Assembly (NCBI GenBank): GCA_020697375.1 | Contig: JAJFBJ010000103.1 | Span: 1 to 11,177 of the forward strand | Reading direction: 5' to 3' | Source of the DNA: Nitrospira sp. | Lineage (GTDB): Bacteria > Nitrospirota > Nitrospiria > Nitrospirales > Nitrospiraceae | DNA length: 11,177 nt | Translations under genes and position numbers: made by a program | Shown: positions 5,238 through 11,177 of the stretch, piece by piece | Numbering within the stretch: position 1 is the stretch's first letter | How the letters are laid out: every line of letters begins with the position of its first letter | Notes under the pieces: generated by a model | Told to the model about the DNA's origin: nothing | Seen by the model: only the letters and a program-made list of their open reading frames with translations | Database searches by the model: none

Positions 5238-7790
5238 ATGTTCGCATCTACTCAACCCCTTATGTTTTCGGGCCACAGAGTCAGACGGTCTCTCATCGCG
5301 CTTCTTCTCAGCGTCATCCCGGTGATCCAGACGGTGACGGGTTCACCCGCCATCGCGCAGGACTCCTCCTCAGCACCCATCCAGACCTTCGACATTCAAC
5401 CGCAGCCATTGTCCTCCGCGCTGCTTCAGTTTTCGGAGAACACGAATCTTGAACTGTTGGTCGACGCGTCCATGACGCGGGACATGCGGACCAAAGGCGT
5501 AACCGGTGAGCATAGTCCTGAAGATGCGTTACGGATGCTGCTGGAGGAAACGGGCCTCGACTACCGATGGACAAGCACGGGCAGTGTCGCGCTCGAACCA
5601 AATTCAACGGCGCCTAGGCTCCTCACGCCGGTGTCACCACGTCCGGCATCGCAGTCGTCGGCCCAAGATATGAATGGCCAGGCGCCGGCCGCGAAGCCGG
5701 TCAAGGTGCCGGAAATCGTCGTCAAGGAGATCCGCGAGCGGGACGATACCCAAACCTACGTTGCCGAAGAATCGACGACGGCGACCAGAACCGATACACC
5801 GATTCGCGATGTGCCGCAGTCGATTCAAGTGATCACCCGTAAAGTGATCGAGGAACAACGCACGTTTCGACTGCAGGACGCGCTGCAGAATGTGTCGGGA
5901 CTCAACGCGACCGAGTCCGCCGCCTCCCTGTACGAATCGCTCATCATCAGAGGGTTCACGGCGACTGACCGAAGCTATTTCCGCAACGGACTGTTTGACC
6001 CATTCGCTCAATTTACGGCCTCTGATACCTACAATATCCGGCGGCTCGAAGTGCTGAAAGGACCGGCGGCCGTGCTGTACGGACAAGGAGATCCCGGCGG
6101 TGTGATCAATATCGTGACCAACCGACCGTTGCCGAATGCGGCCTATTCAGCCAATGTCACCTTGGGAAATTTTCACTTCTATCGATCCGAACTCGACGCG
6201 ACAGGACCGCTCAACACGTCCAAGACGGTCCTCTATCGCCTCAATGTGGCCGGCCAAAAAGCGGGCAGTTTCATCGACTATGCCAACCGCGATCTCGCGG
6301 CGATCGCCCCGACCATTACCTGGCTGATGAGTTCCCGAACCACCCTCACCGTGGAGGCCGATTATTTGCGACGCTGGAGCAACGATCCGTACGGCCTTCC
6401 GGCCCAAGGCACGATTTTCCCGAACATCAACGGCCCGATTCCACGCAATCGCTCCACGACGCTGGGTGACTTCAGTTCGTTCAACCGTACCTCCTACCGT
6501 GTCGGATACGACCTCACGCATCAATTCAATGATAAATGGTCTATTCGCAATGCGTTCCGGCATACGATCGCGGAGGATGACGCGAACAACCTGTACTCTG
6601 GCTTTAACGGAATTCTGGAGCCGGATCAACGAACGATCGGCAGGTTTCAGGTCTTGCAGCCGGGTGTGGCCCGGAGGCATGCCAATTCGATGATCACGAA
6701 TCTGGTGGGGCATGTGCGTTTTTTAAACATGGACCATACTCTCTTGAGCGGCGTCGAGCTGCGACAAGAAAAGACCGACCAGTTCAGATTCATTTTCGCC
6801 GGCGCCCCACCGCTGGATCTATTCGCCCCCGACTATTCGCTCAACCCGTTACCGTTTACCGGAAACGGGGTCAGCCTTAACGCCGACAACAAAAGCGCCG
6901 GTTTCTATGCGCAGGATCACGTCACAATTCTGCCGAATCTGAAATTCCTGGGCGGATTGCGTTTCGATTATGTCAACCAGTTGTCCCAAAACGCCACGTC
7001 GAGTCAATCATCGGACAACCACGCCGTCAGTCCCCGACTGGGTCTGGTCTATCAGCCGATCGAACCGGTGTCGCTCTATACGTCCTGGACCAAGGGCTTT
7101 CAGCCGAGCTCACCTACGGCCTTCAACCCCAACGGTGAACTATTCAAGCCGGAACGGTCGACCCAATATGAAATCGGTGTGAAGACATTCATGTTCGACA
7201 ATCGACTCTCAGCCACCCTCGCCTGGTTTCATTTGACACGAGAGAATCTGCTCACGCCCAGCCCGGATCCGGCTCAGGCCATTCAAGGATTTTCGGTTCA
7301 GACGGGCGAGCAGCGCAGTCAGGGGATAGAATTGGATGTGACCGCTCAATTGGCGCCGGGGTGGAACATCATTTCCGGCTATGCCTATACCGACGCCGAG
7401 GTCACCAAGGATAACGATTTGACGCTGATCGCCAAGCGTCTGGCCAATGTGCCGTACAATAAATTCACCCTGTGGTCCACCTATTTTGTCCAGGACGGCA
7501 CCCTCAAGGGATTTGGGCTCGGCGGCGGAATTTTCGCGTTCACCAGCCGGAACTCTTCGATCTTTGATGGCGCAGTGGACATTCCCGGCTATGTCCGGGC
7601 CGACGCCGCCCTGTACTACAATCACGATCTGAAGCCGGGAAGTTGGCTCGGAGCGAAGGGCGTGAATGTAGCCCTCAATGTGCGCAATCTTCTCGACCAG
7701 CGGTACGTCGCGACATCGTATAACGGCTCCTCACAGTTCTTCTTCGGCGAGCCCCGCACGGTGCTGGCGACGGTGGGAATGAGGTTCTAG
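5238..7790 (+). CDS. fecA: FecA-type TonB-dependent siderophore receptor with STN signalling domain
   Basis: This 850-residue outer-membrane receptor has a signal peptide (about 1-40, a basic segment then LIALLLSVIPVI, cleavage after SPAIA) and an STN domain (about 46-118; FDIQPQPLSSALLQFSEN, ALRMLLEETGLDYRW) that talks to FecR. A TonB-box-like stretch KVPEIVVKE (about 156-164) follows, then the plug (about 185-298; DTPIRDVPQSIQVITRKVIE, DALQNVSGLN, IIRGF, RLEVLKGPAAVLYGQGDPGG, INIVTNRP). The rest is a 22-strand-type barrel with siderophore-receptor signatures (LGLVYQPIEPVSLYTSWTKG, KPERSTQYEIGVK, RNLLDQRY) ending in a terminal Phe, as the assembly machinery requires. The plug start is of the ferric-siderophore receptor class rather than a citrate-specific FecA, so the symbol indicates architecture; the actual ligand is unknown. 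An ATG at 5232 would add two residues. It should be induced through FecI/FecR. Confidence 0.93.
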   Translation: MFASTQPLMFSGHRVRRSLIALLLSVIPVIQTVTGSPAIAQDSSSAPIQTFDIQPQPLSSALLQFSENTNLELLVDASMTRDMRTKGVTGEHSPEDALRMLLEETGLDYRWTSTGSVALEPNSTAPRLLTPVSPRPASQSSAQDMNGQAPAAKPVKVPEIVVKEIRERDDTQTYVAEESTTATRTDTPIRDVPQSIQVITRKVIEEQRTFRLQDALQNVSGLNATESAASLYESLIIRGFTATDRSYFRNGLFDPFAQFTASDTYNIRRLEVLKGPAAVLYGQGDPGGVINIVTNRPLPNAAYSANVTLGNFHFYRSELDATGPLNTSKTVLYRLNVAGQKAGSFIDYANRDLAAIAPTITWLMSSRTTLTVEADYLRRWSNDPYGLPAQGTIFPNINGPIPRNRSTTLGDFSSFNRTSYRVGYDLTHQFNDKWSIRNAFRHTIAEDDANNLYSGFNGILEPDQRTIGRFQVLQPGVARRHANSMITNLVGHVRFLNMDHTLLSGVELRQEKTDQFRFIFAGAPPLDLFAPDYSLNPLPFTGNGVSLNADNKSAGFYAQDHVTILPNLKFLGGLRFDYVNQLSQNATSSQSSDNHAVSPRLGLVYQPIEPVSLYTSWTKGFQPSSPTAFNPNGELFKPERSTQYEIGVKTFMFDNRLSATLAWFHLTRENLLTPSPDPAQAIQGFSVQTGEQRSQGIELDVTAQLAPGWNIISGYAYTDAEVTKDNDLTLIAKRLANVPYNKFTLWSTYFVQDGTLKGFGLGGGIFAFTSRNSSIFDGAVDIPGYVRADAALYYNHDLKPGSWLGAKGVNVALNVRNLLDQRYVATSYNGSSQFFFGEPRTVLATVGMRF

Positions 7791-7905
7791 CAGGCTGCGG
7801 TAAAACTATGACTCTCACGTGAAAGGCACGCATGAGCGGACGGCATCTACTATCAAACGGGCAAGACTCATTTTCAAACCTGTGGGCGACATGAAGAGGT
7901 ACTCC

Positions 7906-8178
7906 ATGAGTCGGACAGGACAAGCAATCGGCGTTTCCCTCATGCTGCTGCTCTCAGGCTGTGCCGAGGGCCGATGGGCGCATCCCACGAATACCGACCC
8001 ACAAACCCAACAGGACTGGGAAATCTGTAAAGCGGAGGTGTTGTCGGGCCAGGAATACCGGAAGGACACGATGGCCGGCGGCATCAATTTGAGCGGATGC
8101 ATGCAGTCGAAAGGATACAGCTACGTCGAAGAGCAGCCGCGGCAAGCTCCCGTATCAGAAAGTCCAGCACCCCGGTGA
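7906..8178 (+). CDS. Small lipoprotein of unknown function
   Basis: This 90-residue protein has a short basic N-terminus, a hydrophobic stretch and the lipobox LLSGC, so Cys19 should be lipidated and the mature protein anchored to a membrane facing the periplasm. The mature part has two more cysteines (41 and 65) in DWEICKAEVLSG and SGCMQSKGY. A C-x(n)-CMxxKGY pattern is common in small bacterial lipoproteins and could form a disulfide. The C-terminus is rich in proline and serine. GAGG lies 6 bases before the ATG at 7906, which decides the start; in-frame ATGs at 7819 and 7891 lack one and would spoil the signal peptide. The gene follows fecA by 115 bases and may be co-transcribed. The function is not recognised. 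Confidence 0.68.
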   Translation: MSRTGQAIGVSLMLLLSGCAEGRWAHPTNTDPQTQQDWEICKAEVLSGQEYRKDTMAGGINLSGCMQSKGYSYVEEQPRQAPVSESPAPR

Positions 8179-8330
8179 ACTGAATGCCGATGCTACGTGC
8201 AGACCGAGACGCCGCTCCATGCGATCATGAATTACCGGCCGGCAGTCGGCTCCACGCCAAGTAAGATGAATCTCGCTTTTTTCTCGATCCTTCGACGGGC
8301 CATCTAATCGGTCGTCGCGATTGGGGCGCC
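8179..8330 (+). pseudogene. Out-of-frame upstream remnant of the PepSY gene at 8331-9182
   Basis: Directly upstream of the GTG at 8331, in the same frame as that gene, the DNA reads FFLDPSTGHLIGRRDWGA, the typical PepSY 'DPxTGxxLGRRxWG' passage; a TAA at 8262 closes this frame. Before a run of six T (8277-8282) the continuing family-like sequence (RPAVGSTPSKMNLAFF) is in the neighbouring frame. Adding one T to the run would join the two. No ribosome binding site or N-terminal membrane helix is present. The remnant begins immediately after the lipoprotein stop codon and in its frame. Confidence 0.42.
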
Positions 8331-9182
8331 GTGGCGCTCGACCGCGAACATCTTCTCCCCTTTCTCTACAAGCTGCATTACAGCCTGCATATTCCTGAAT
8401 TTGCCGGCCAAAACCGGTGGGGTATCTGGTTCATGGGCGGAATCGCGTTCCTCTGGCTCATGGATTGTTTCATCGCCTTGGCCATTTCCTTTCCGGACCG
8501 GCTGCGGTGGAAGAAGTCCTTCGCCATCCGGTTAGGCAGCCGATACCAGTTTAATTTTGATCTCCATCGGGCGGGCGGCCTCTGGTGTTGGGGTCTCTTG
8601 CTGGTCCTTGCCCTGAGCGCCGTTCACTTGAATCTGAATCGCGAACTGTTCAGGCCGGTGGTGGCCGCCGTAGCGACGTTGACAGCCGGTCCCTTCGACC
8701 AGCGCCGACCACGGCCGTTGAATCAACCACTCGAACCGGAAGTTGGATATGCCCCGATCGTGACCCAGGCCCGACAGGAGGCCATACGCAGGGACTGGTC
8801 GGAGCCGGTCGGCGGCGCAACGTATAACGCCCATTACGGCATTTACGGCGTCCGGTTTTTCCAGCCCGGCAATGATCATGGGAGCGGTGGCTTCGGCGTC
8901 AAACAGCTGTACTACGACGGCATCGACGGAACGTTTCTCGGAGAACGTGTGCCCGGCACAGGCACGGCCGGCGATATCTTTCTCCAGGTTCAGTTCCCTT
9001 TGCATAGCGGCCGTATTGCCGGCATCCCAGGGCGCATCATGGTATCGTCCCTGGGTCTCCTGGTCGTCACGCTGTCTGTCACGGGGGTGGTAATCTGGCT
9101 CAAGCGGCACGGCAGACTATTTCCAGCCAGAAAATTGTATTCCGGCTTCAGTCACGTCCGACAAACAGATCAAATCCCATGA
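8331..9182 (+). CDS. PepSY-TM protein, N-terminally truncated (probable pseudogene)
   Basis: Read from the GTG at 8331 this gives 283 residues. Visible elements are HLLPFLYKLHYSLHIPE, a helix at about 30-54 (WGIWFMGGIAFLWLMDCFIAL), DLHRAGGLWCWGLLLVLALS leading into a second helix (about 80-100), a soluble domain (about 105-220), LYYDGIDGTFLGER, PLHSGRIAGIPGR and a final helix (about 236-257). The conserved histidines (LHYSLH, DLHR, PLHSG) are kept. Family members of this subtype are longer and start with another helix and about 100 residues of PepSY domain. Those are missing, and homologous sequence continues upstream of the GTG but is broken by a stop and an apparent frameshift. GGGG 4 bases before the GTG could allow expression of the short form. 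It is more divergent from the two PepSY genes at 1-2549 than they are from each other. The ancestral role was probably siderophore-iron reduction; present activity is doubtful. Confidence 0.6.
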   Translation: MALDREHLLPFLYKLHYSLHIPEFAGQNRWGIWFMGGIAFLWLMDCFIALAISFPDRLRWKKSFAIRLGSRYQFNFDLHRAGGLWCWGLLLVLALSAVHLNLNRELFRPVVAAVATLTAGPFDQRRPRPLNQPLEPEVGYAPIVTQARQEAIRRDWSEPVGGATYNAHYGIYGVRFFQPGNDHGSGGFGVKQLYYDGIDGTFLGERVPGTGTAGDIFLQVQFPLHSGRIAGIPGRIMVSSLGLLVVTLSVTGVVIWLKRHGRLFPARKLYSGFSHVRQTDQIP

Positions 9183-9221
9183 GATGAATATCGGTATGAG
9201 TGCCGAAATCACCTTCCCATT

Positions 9222-9239
9222 ACCGAAGAAGGCTTCGGT
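9222..9239 (+). terminator. Stem-loop after the truncated PepSY gene
   Basis: ACCGAAG-AAGG-CTTCGGT is a perfect 7-bp stem with a 4-base loop, 39 bases past the PepSY stop. No T tract follows, so it is either a factor-assisted terminator, a message-stabilising hairpin, or chance. Confidence 0.35.
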
Positions 9240-9343
9240 CACGAATGAGATGGCGCTATCGCCTCGCTACAATATTGTCCCTTGACTCAACTGGCAACGG
9301 GCTGCCACCATGATTGGTAAATAATCTCGCCGCTGGTCACACC

Positions 9344-9655
9344 ATGTCCCACCTCACCAACATCTCCCTGTCGTTATTGACACTCGTGACCGCTGGCCTC
9401 ACAGGTTGTGCCCAGGTCCCGTCCGATCAGAAGTTCTCGGCATCCGGACCATTATTGCCGGAAGCTTGTGACCAACCGGTTCAAGAGCGCAGCTACGTGG
9501 CCACCTGCGTATCAACAACCTCCCGACAGCCGGACACCCCCATTAGGGATATCCCCTCCTCCACGCAGGTCATTACCCGGCCGCTCATCGACGATCAGAA
9601 AGCCCTCACTGTCGGTGACGCGCTGCGCAATGTGAGTGGTGTGCAGGGACGATAA
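9344..9655 (+). CDS. Short lipoprotein carrying only the start of a TonB-receptor plug
   Basis: From the ATG at 9344 this is 103 residues. The N-terminus (LTNISLSLLTLVTAGLTGC) is a clean lipoprotein signal with lipobox LTGC and lipidation at Cys22. After a 25-residue linker, residues about 50-101 read YVATCVSTTSRQPDTPIRDI then PSSTQVITRPLIDDQ and DALRNVSGVQ. This aligns with the first part of the plug of the fecA-type receptor upstream (YVAEESTTATRTDTPIRD, QVITRKVIEEQ, DALQNVSGLN). A TGA-free frame ends in TAA exactly where a receptor would continue into its IRGF region; no further plug or barrel is seen in any frame downstream. It may be a relic of a deleted receptor joined by chance to a lipoprotein signal, or a genuine mini-protein. 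There is no strong ribosome binding site. Two extra cysteines (42 and 55) are present. Confidence 0.55.
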   Translation: MSHLTNISLSLLTLVTAGLTGCAQVPSDQKFSASGPLLPEACDQPVQERSYVATCVSTTSRQPDTPIRDIPSSTQVITRPLIDDQKALTVGDALRNVSGVQGR

Positions 9656-9752
9656 TCAGTCAGAAGCCGTGCTCTGCCGTTTCCTCGCAATAAAACAACT
9701 TTCAGTACTGTGACGATCGAACCCTACCCGCCATAGCCGCATCTGGTCCGAA

Positions 9753-9779
9753 ATAATCAGGGACCTGGATAATCAGGAC
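9753..9779. repeat. Direct repeat ATAATCAGG(G)AC, 16-base period
   Basis: ATAATCAGGGAC (9753-9764) recurs as ATAATCAGGAC (9769-9779). Two copies spaced 16 bases start-to-start could be a tandem protein-binding site in the long leader region of the exbB operon. Confidence 0.35.
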
Positions 9780-10048
9780 AATCCTCCGGCAGGAGCGCAG
9801 CTGGGCCACTTTTTTTTCACCCAGGGAATGGCCGGTTCAGCCTAGTGTCTCCTTCCTCTGACAACTGCCATCGGAATAAACCCACTCATCGTTGTCCACT
9901 CCGACGTGAAGCGTTATCGTCCCTCGTTCTAAACGACCGTCTTTGACACAACATCAGCCGTAGAGCCTGCTCGTATGTTAATCGTCTCCCCCCCTGTGCC
10001 CCATCGTACGATCGACCTGCAGGCTGAAGGAGTCGACACACACGTTCT

Positions 10049-10077
10049 TTGCAGAACCCTGCAATTTCAATTATTTA
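10049..10077 (+). promoter_or_regulatory. Candidate promoter and hairpin upstream of exbB
   Basis: TTGCAG (10049-10054), a 17-base spacer and TATTTA (10072-10077) make a possible promoter for exbB with a leader of about 130 bases. TTGCAG is also one arm of a perfect inverted repeat with CTGCAA (10059-10064). The element lies at the edge of the most AT-rich stretch of the area. The consensus match is modest. Confidence 0.25.
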
Positions 10078-10213
10078 AAAAAATATTCCGGCAGGGTGTG
10101 GATCGCACCTTCTCATACGTCATTACTAATGAAGAGCTCTGTGTCACGATATTTTTTGCTCAAGAATTCCCCCTGAGAATCTGTTCGTAACGTAACAGGA
10201 AAGGAACCTTTTG

Positions 10214-10639
10214 ATGGAAGGACTGAAGCAGCTGATCGACTACGGCATCATCGGGCTCTTGATCGCGCTCAGTCTGTGGGCGGTCGCCGTGGCGATGGAG
10301 CGATGGTATTTTTTTCGGAGGGTCGATATCAGTCACTTTCAAAGCGAACAAGAATGTGAGATCGCTCTGACCAAACGTCTGGTCGTCATCGGCACCGTGG
10401 CGGCCAATGCTCCGTATATCGGATTGCTCGGCACGGTCCTCGGTATCATGCTGACCTTCCACACCATGGGCACCTCCGGCACGATGGCAGTTCAATCGAT
10501 CATGGTCGGACTCAGCCTTGCGTTGAAAGCCACCGCCGTCGGCTTGCTCGTCGCCATCCCTTGCGTGGTCCTGAACAACGTGCTCCGCCGACGCGTCACC
10601 GAACTCCTCACCACGTTCAAGGTCCAGCATGGAACGTGA
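10214..10639 (+). CDS. exbB: ExbB-type TonB-system proton channel subunit (short form)
   Basis: This is a 141-residue MotA/TolQ/ExbB-family protein with three membrane helices at about residues 9-30, 57-84 and 100-122. Signature stretches are VAMERWYFFRR after helix 1, APYIGLLGTVLGIMLTF and LALKATAVGLLVAIPCVVLNN. In the family, an ExbB pentamer with ExbD forms the proton channel that drives TonB. At about 140 residues it belongs to the short ExbB forms (about 140-150 residues, lacking the long N-terminal extension and with a reduced cytoplasmic loop), so it is not truncated. AAGGAA 7 bases upstream of the ATG at 10214 sets the start; the TTG at 10211 is too close to it. It overlaps exbD by 11 bases, so the two are translationally coupled. 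Confidence 0.93.
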   Translation: MEGLKQLIDYGIIGLLIALSLWAVAVAMERWYFFRRVDISHFQSEQECEIALTKRLVVIGTVAANAPYIGLLGTVLGIMLTFHTMGTSGTMAVQSIMVGLSLALKATAVGLLVAIPCVVLNNVLRRRVTELLTTFKVQHGT

Positions 10640-11003
10640 GATTCATCAGATCAATGTGATCCCGCTGGTGGACGTCATGCTCGTCTTATTGGTGATTGTG
10701 TTGACGACGGCGACGTTCATTACGACAGGCCAAGTCCCCGTGCAACTGGCTAAGGCCAAAGAGGCCGGTGATCGGAAGGATGTGCCTCTCGTCATCACGA
10801 TGACGGCCGACGGAGAATTGTTTATGAATGACCAACCGGTGCCGCCCCATGGCTTGAAGATCGTGCTCACGTCGCATCCTCGGGAATCAATGGTATTGGT
10901 GCGAGCCGACAAGGTCACCGTTCTCGACCGGTTCGTTTCCGTGGTGGATGAGGTCCGCAGTTTGGGATTCCAACAAGTCAATCTGGAAGTGGTGCGATCG
11001 TGA
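10629..11003 (+). CDS. exbD: ExbD-type TonB-system subunit
   Basis: This is a 124-residue protein with one N-terminal helix (about residues 11-31, IPLVDVMLVLLVIVLTTATF) containing the conserved proton-carrying Asp15 in LVDVMLVLL. A periplasmic domain (about 38-124) has PLVITMTADGELFMNDQPV, VRADKVT and a C-terminal LGFQQVNLEV strand, all typical of ExbD/TolR. It works with ExbB to couple proton flow to TonB movement. The ATG lies inside the end of exbB and its stop overlaps the tonB start by four bases, a tight operon. The N-terminal cytoplasmic tail is short (about 10 residues). Confidence 0.94.
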   Translation: MEREIHQINVIPLVDVMLVLLVIVLTTATFITTGQVPVQLAKAKEAGDRKDVPLVITMTADGELFMNDQPVPPHGLKIVLTSHPRESMVLVRADKVTVLDRFVSVVDEVRSLGFQQVNLEVVRS

Positions 11004-11177
11004 GCGAGGAATATTTCCGGTCACACCGTCGCCGCTCCACGCTCTGTTGGGTCTTCTCGACGACCACGCATGGCGTGCTCGTGAGCGCGGCCCTGGCGCT
11101 CATGGCGGAGATGACCCTTCCCCCTACCCCTGAGACCTTCAAGTGGGATGTGGCGATGGTGCAGTCTCCCGCGCCCC
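11000..11177 (+). CDS. tonB: TonB energy transducer, 3' end outside window
   Basis: The first 59 residues are present from a GTG that overlaps the exbD stop (GTGA). A basic cytoplasmic tail (RSHRRRS) is followed by a single membrane anchor (about residues 16-37) with the TonB S-x3-H motif (S20, H24 in FSTTTHGVLV), and then the beginning of a proline-rich periplasmic region (LPPTPETFKWDVAMVQSPAP). In the family, the TonB C-terminus, beyond this window, grips the TonB box of outer-membrane receptors such as the fecA product here. The gene order exbB-exbD-tonB and the coupling by overlap support the call despite the missing C-terminal domain. Confidence 0.82.
   Translation, partial: MSEEYFRSHRRRSTLCWVFSTTTHGVLVSAALALMAEMTLPPTPETFKWDVAMVQSPAP

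Larger units (their letters stand above)
9656..10213. other. Gene-poor stretch upstream of exbB
   Basis: These 558 bases show no convincing gene. A 71-codon open frame at 9975-10190 lacks a ribosome binding site and any recognisable motif. The region contains a 16-base-period direct repeat (9753-9779), a small hairpin and AT-rich island (10049-10087), and presumably the promoter of the exbB-exbD-tonB operon. No classical Fur box was found; GGATAATCAGGACAATCC (9767-9784) is the nearest thing, a weak imperfect palindrome. Confidence 0.5.

Noticed and set aside
9767..9784. GGATAATCAGGACAATCC as a Fur box
   Set aside because: It has only partial dyad symmetry and poor agreement with the GATAATGATAATCATTATC pattern; kept only as part of a direct repeat.
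9975..10190. 71-codon open frame before exbB
   Set aside because: No ribosome binding site, no recognisable motif, and it covers the AT-rich region likely to hold the exbB promoter.
1..11177. CRISPR arrays, tRNA or rRNA genes, insertion sequences or transposase genes
   Set aside because: No regularly spaced repeats, RNA gene signatures or transposase-like proteins were seen on either strand.

Overview
This window is an iron (ferric-siderophore) acquisition locus from a GC-rich Gram-negative bacterium. The outer-membrane receptor, the TonB/ExbB/ExbD energisers and two lipoprotein signals require a double membrane. The mix of a FecI/FecR/FecA cell-surface signalling set, PepSY membrane proteins and a short ExbB/ExbD pair would fit a Nitrospira-like organism or a proteobacterium. 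That assignment is an impression from protein style only, not a demonstrated identity.

Layout, left to right. (1) 1-2658: the 3' part of one PepSY membrane protein, a gap that may hold a decayed gene, a small two-helix membrane protein with a strong ribosome binding site, a second full-length PepSY protein clearly paralogous to the first, and a roughly 30-codon fragment of a third copy. (2) 2729-3223, minus strand: a Fur-family repressor. (3) 3224-5108: a shared control region, then a FecI-type ECF sigma factor and a FecR-type membrane regulator. A 14-bp sequence occurs as a perfect inverted pair on either side of fecI. (4) 5238-7790: a FecA-type TonB-dependent siderophore receptor with an N-terminal signalling (STN) domain. 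(5) 7906-9655: an accessory zone holding a small lipoprotein, an N-terminally truncated and probably frameshifted PepSY protein of a different subtype, and a 103-residue lipoprotein that carries only the start of a TonB-receptor plug domain. (6) 9656-10213: a gene-poor stretch with short repeats. (7) 10214-11177: a compact, translationally coupled exbB-exbD-tonB operon whose tonB runs off the window.

How it works together (family knowledge plus inference): the receptor binds a ferric chelate and imports it using proton-motive force delivered by TonB-ExbB-ExbD. Its STN domain signals through FecR to release FecI, which would switch on fecA. The PepSY membrane proteins are plausible inner-membrane partners that reduce or release iron from siderophores, as for FoxB/FpvG-type proteins. 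The Fur protein would repress the set when iron is sufficient. The truncated PepSY gene and the orphan plug fragment look like remains, or a reworking, of a second uptake module.

The items most worth a second look are the lipoprotein-plug mini-protein (9344-9655), the broken PepSY gene (8179-9182), the third PepSY relic (2563-2658) and the 14-bp inverted pair bracketing fecI.
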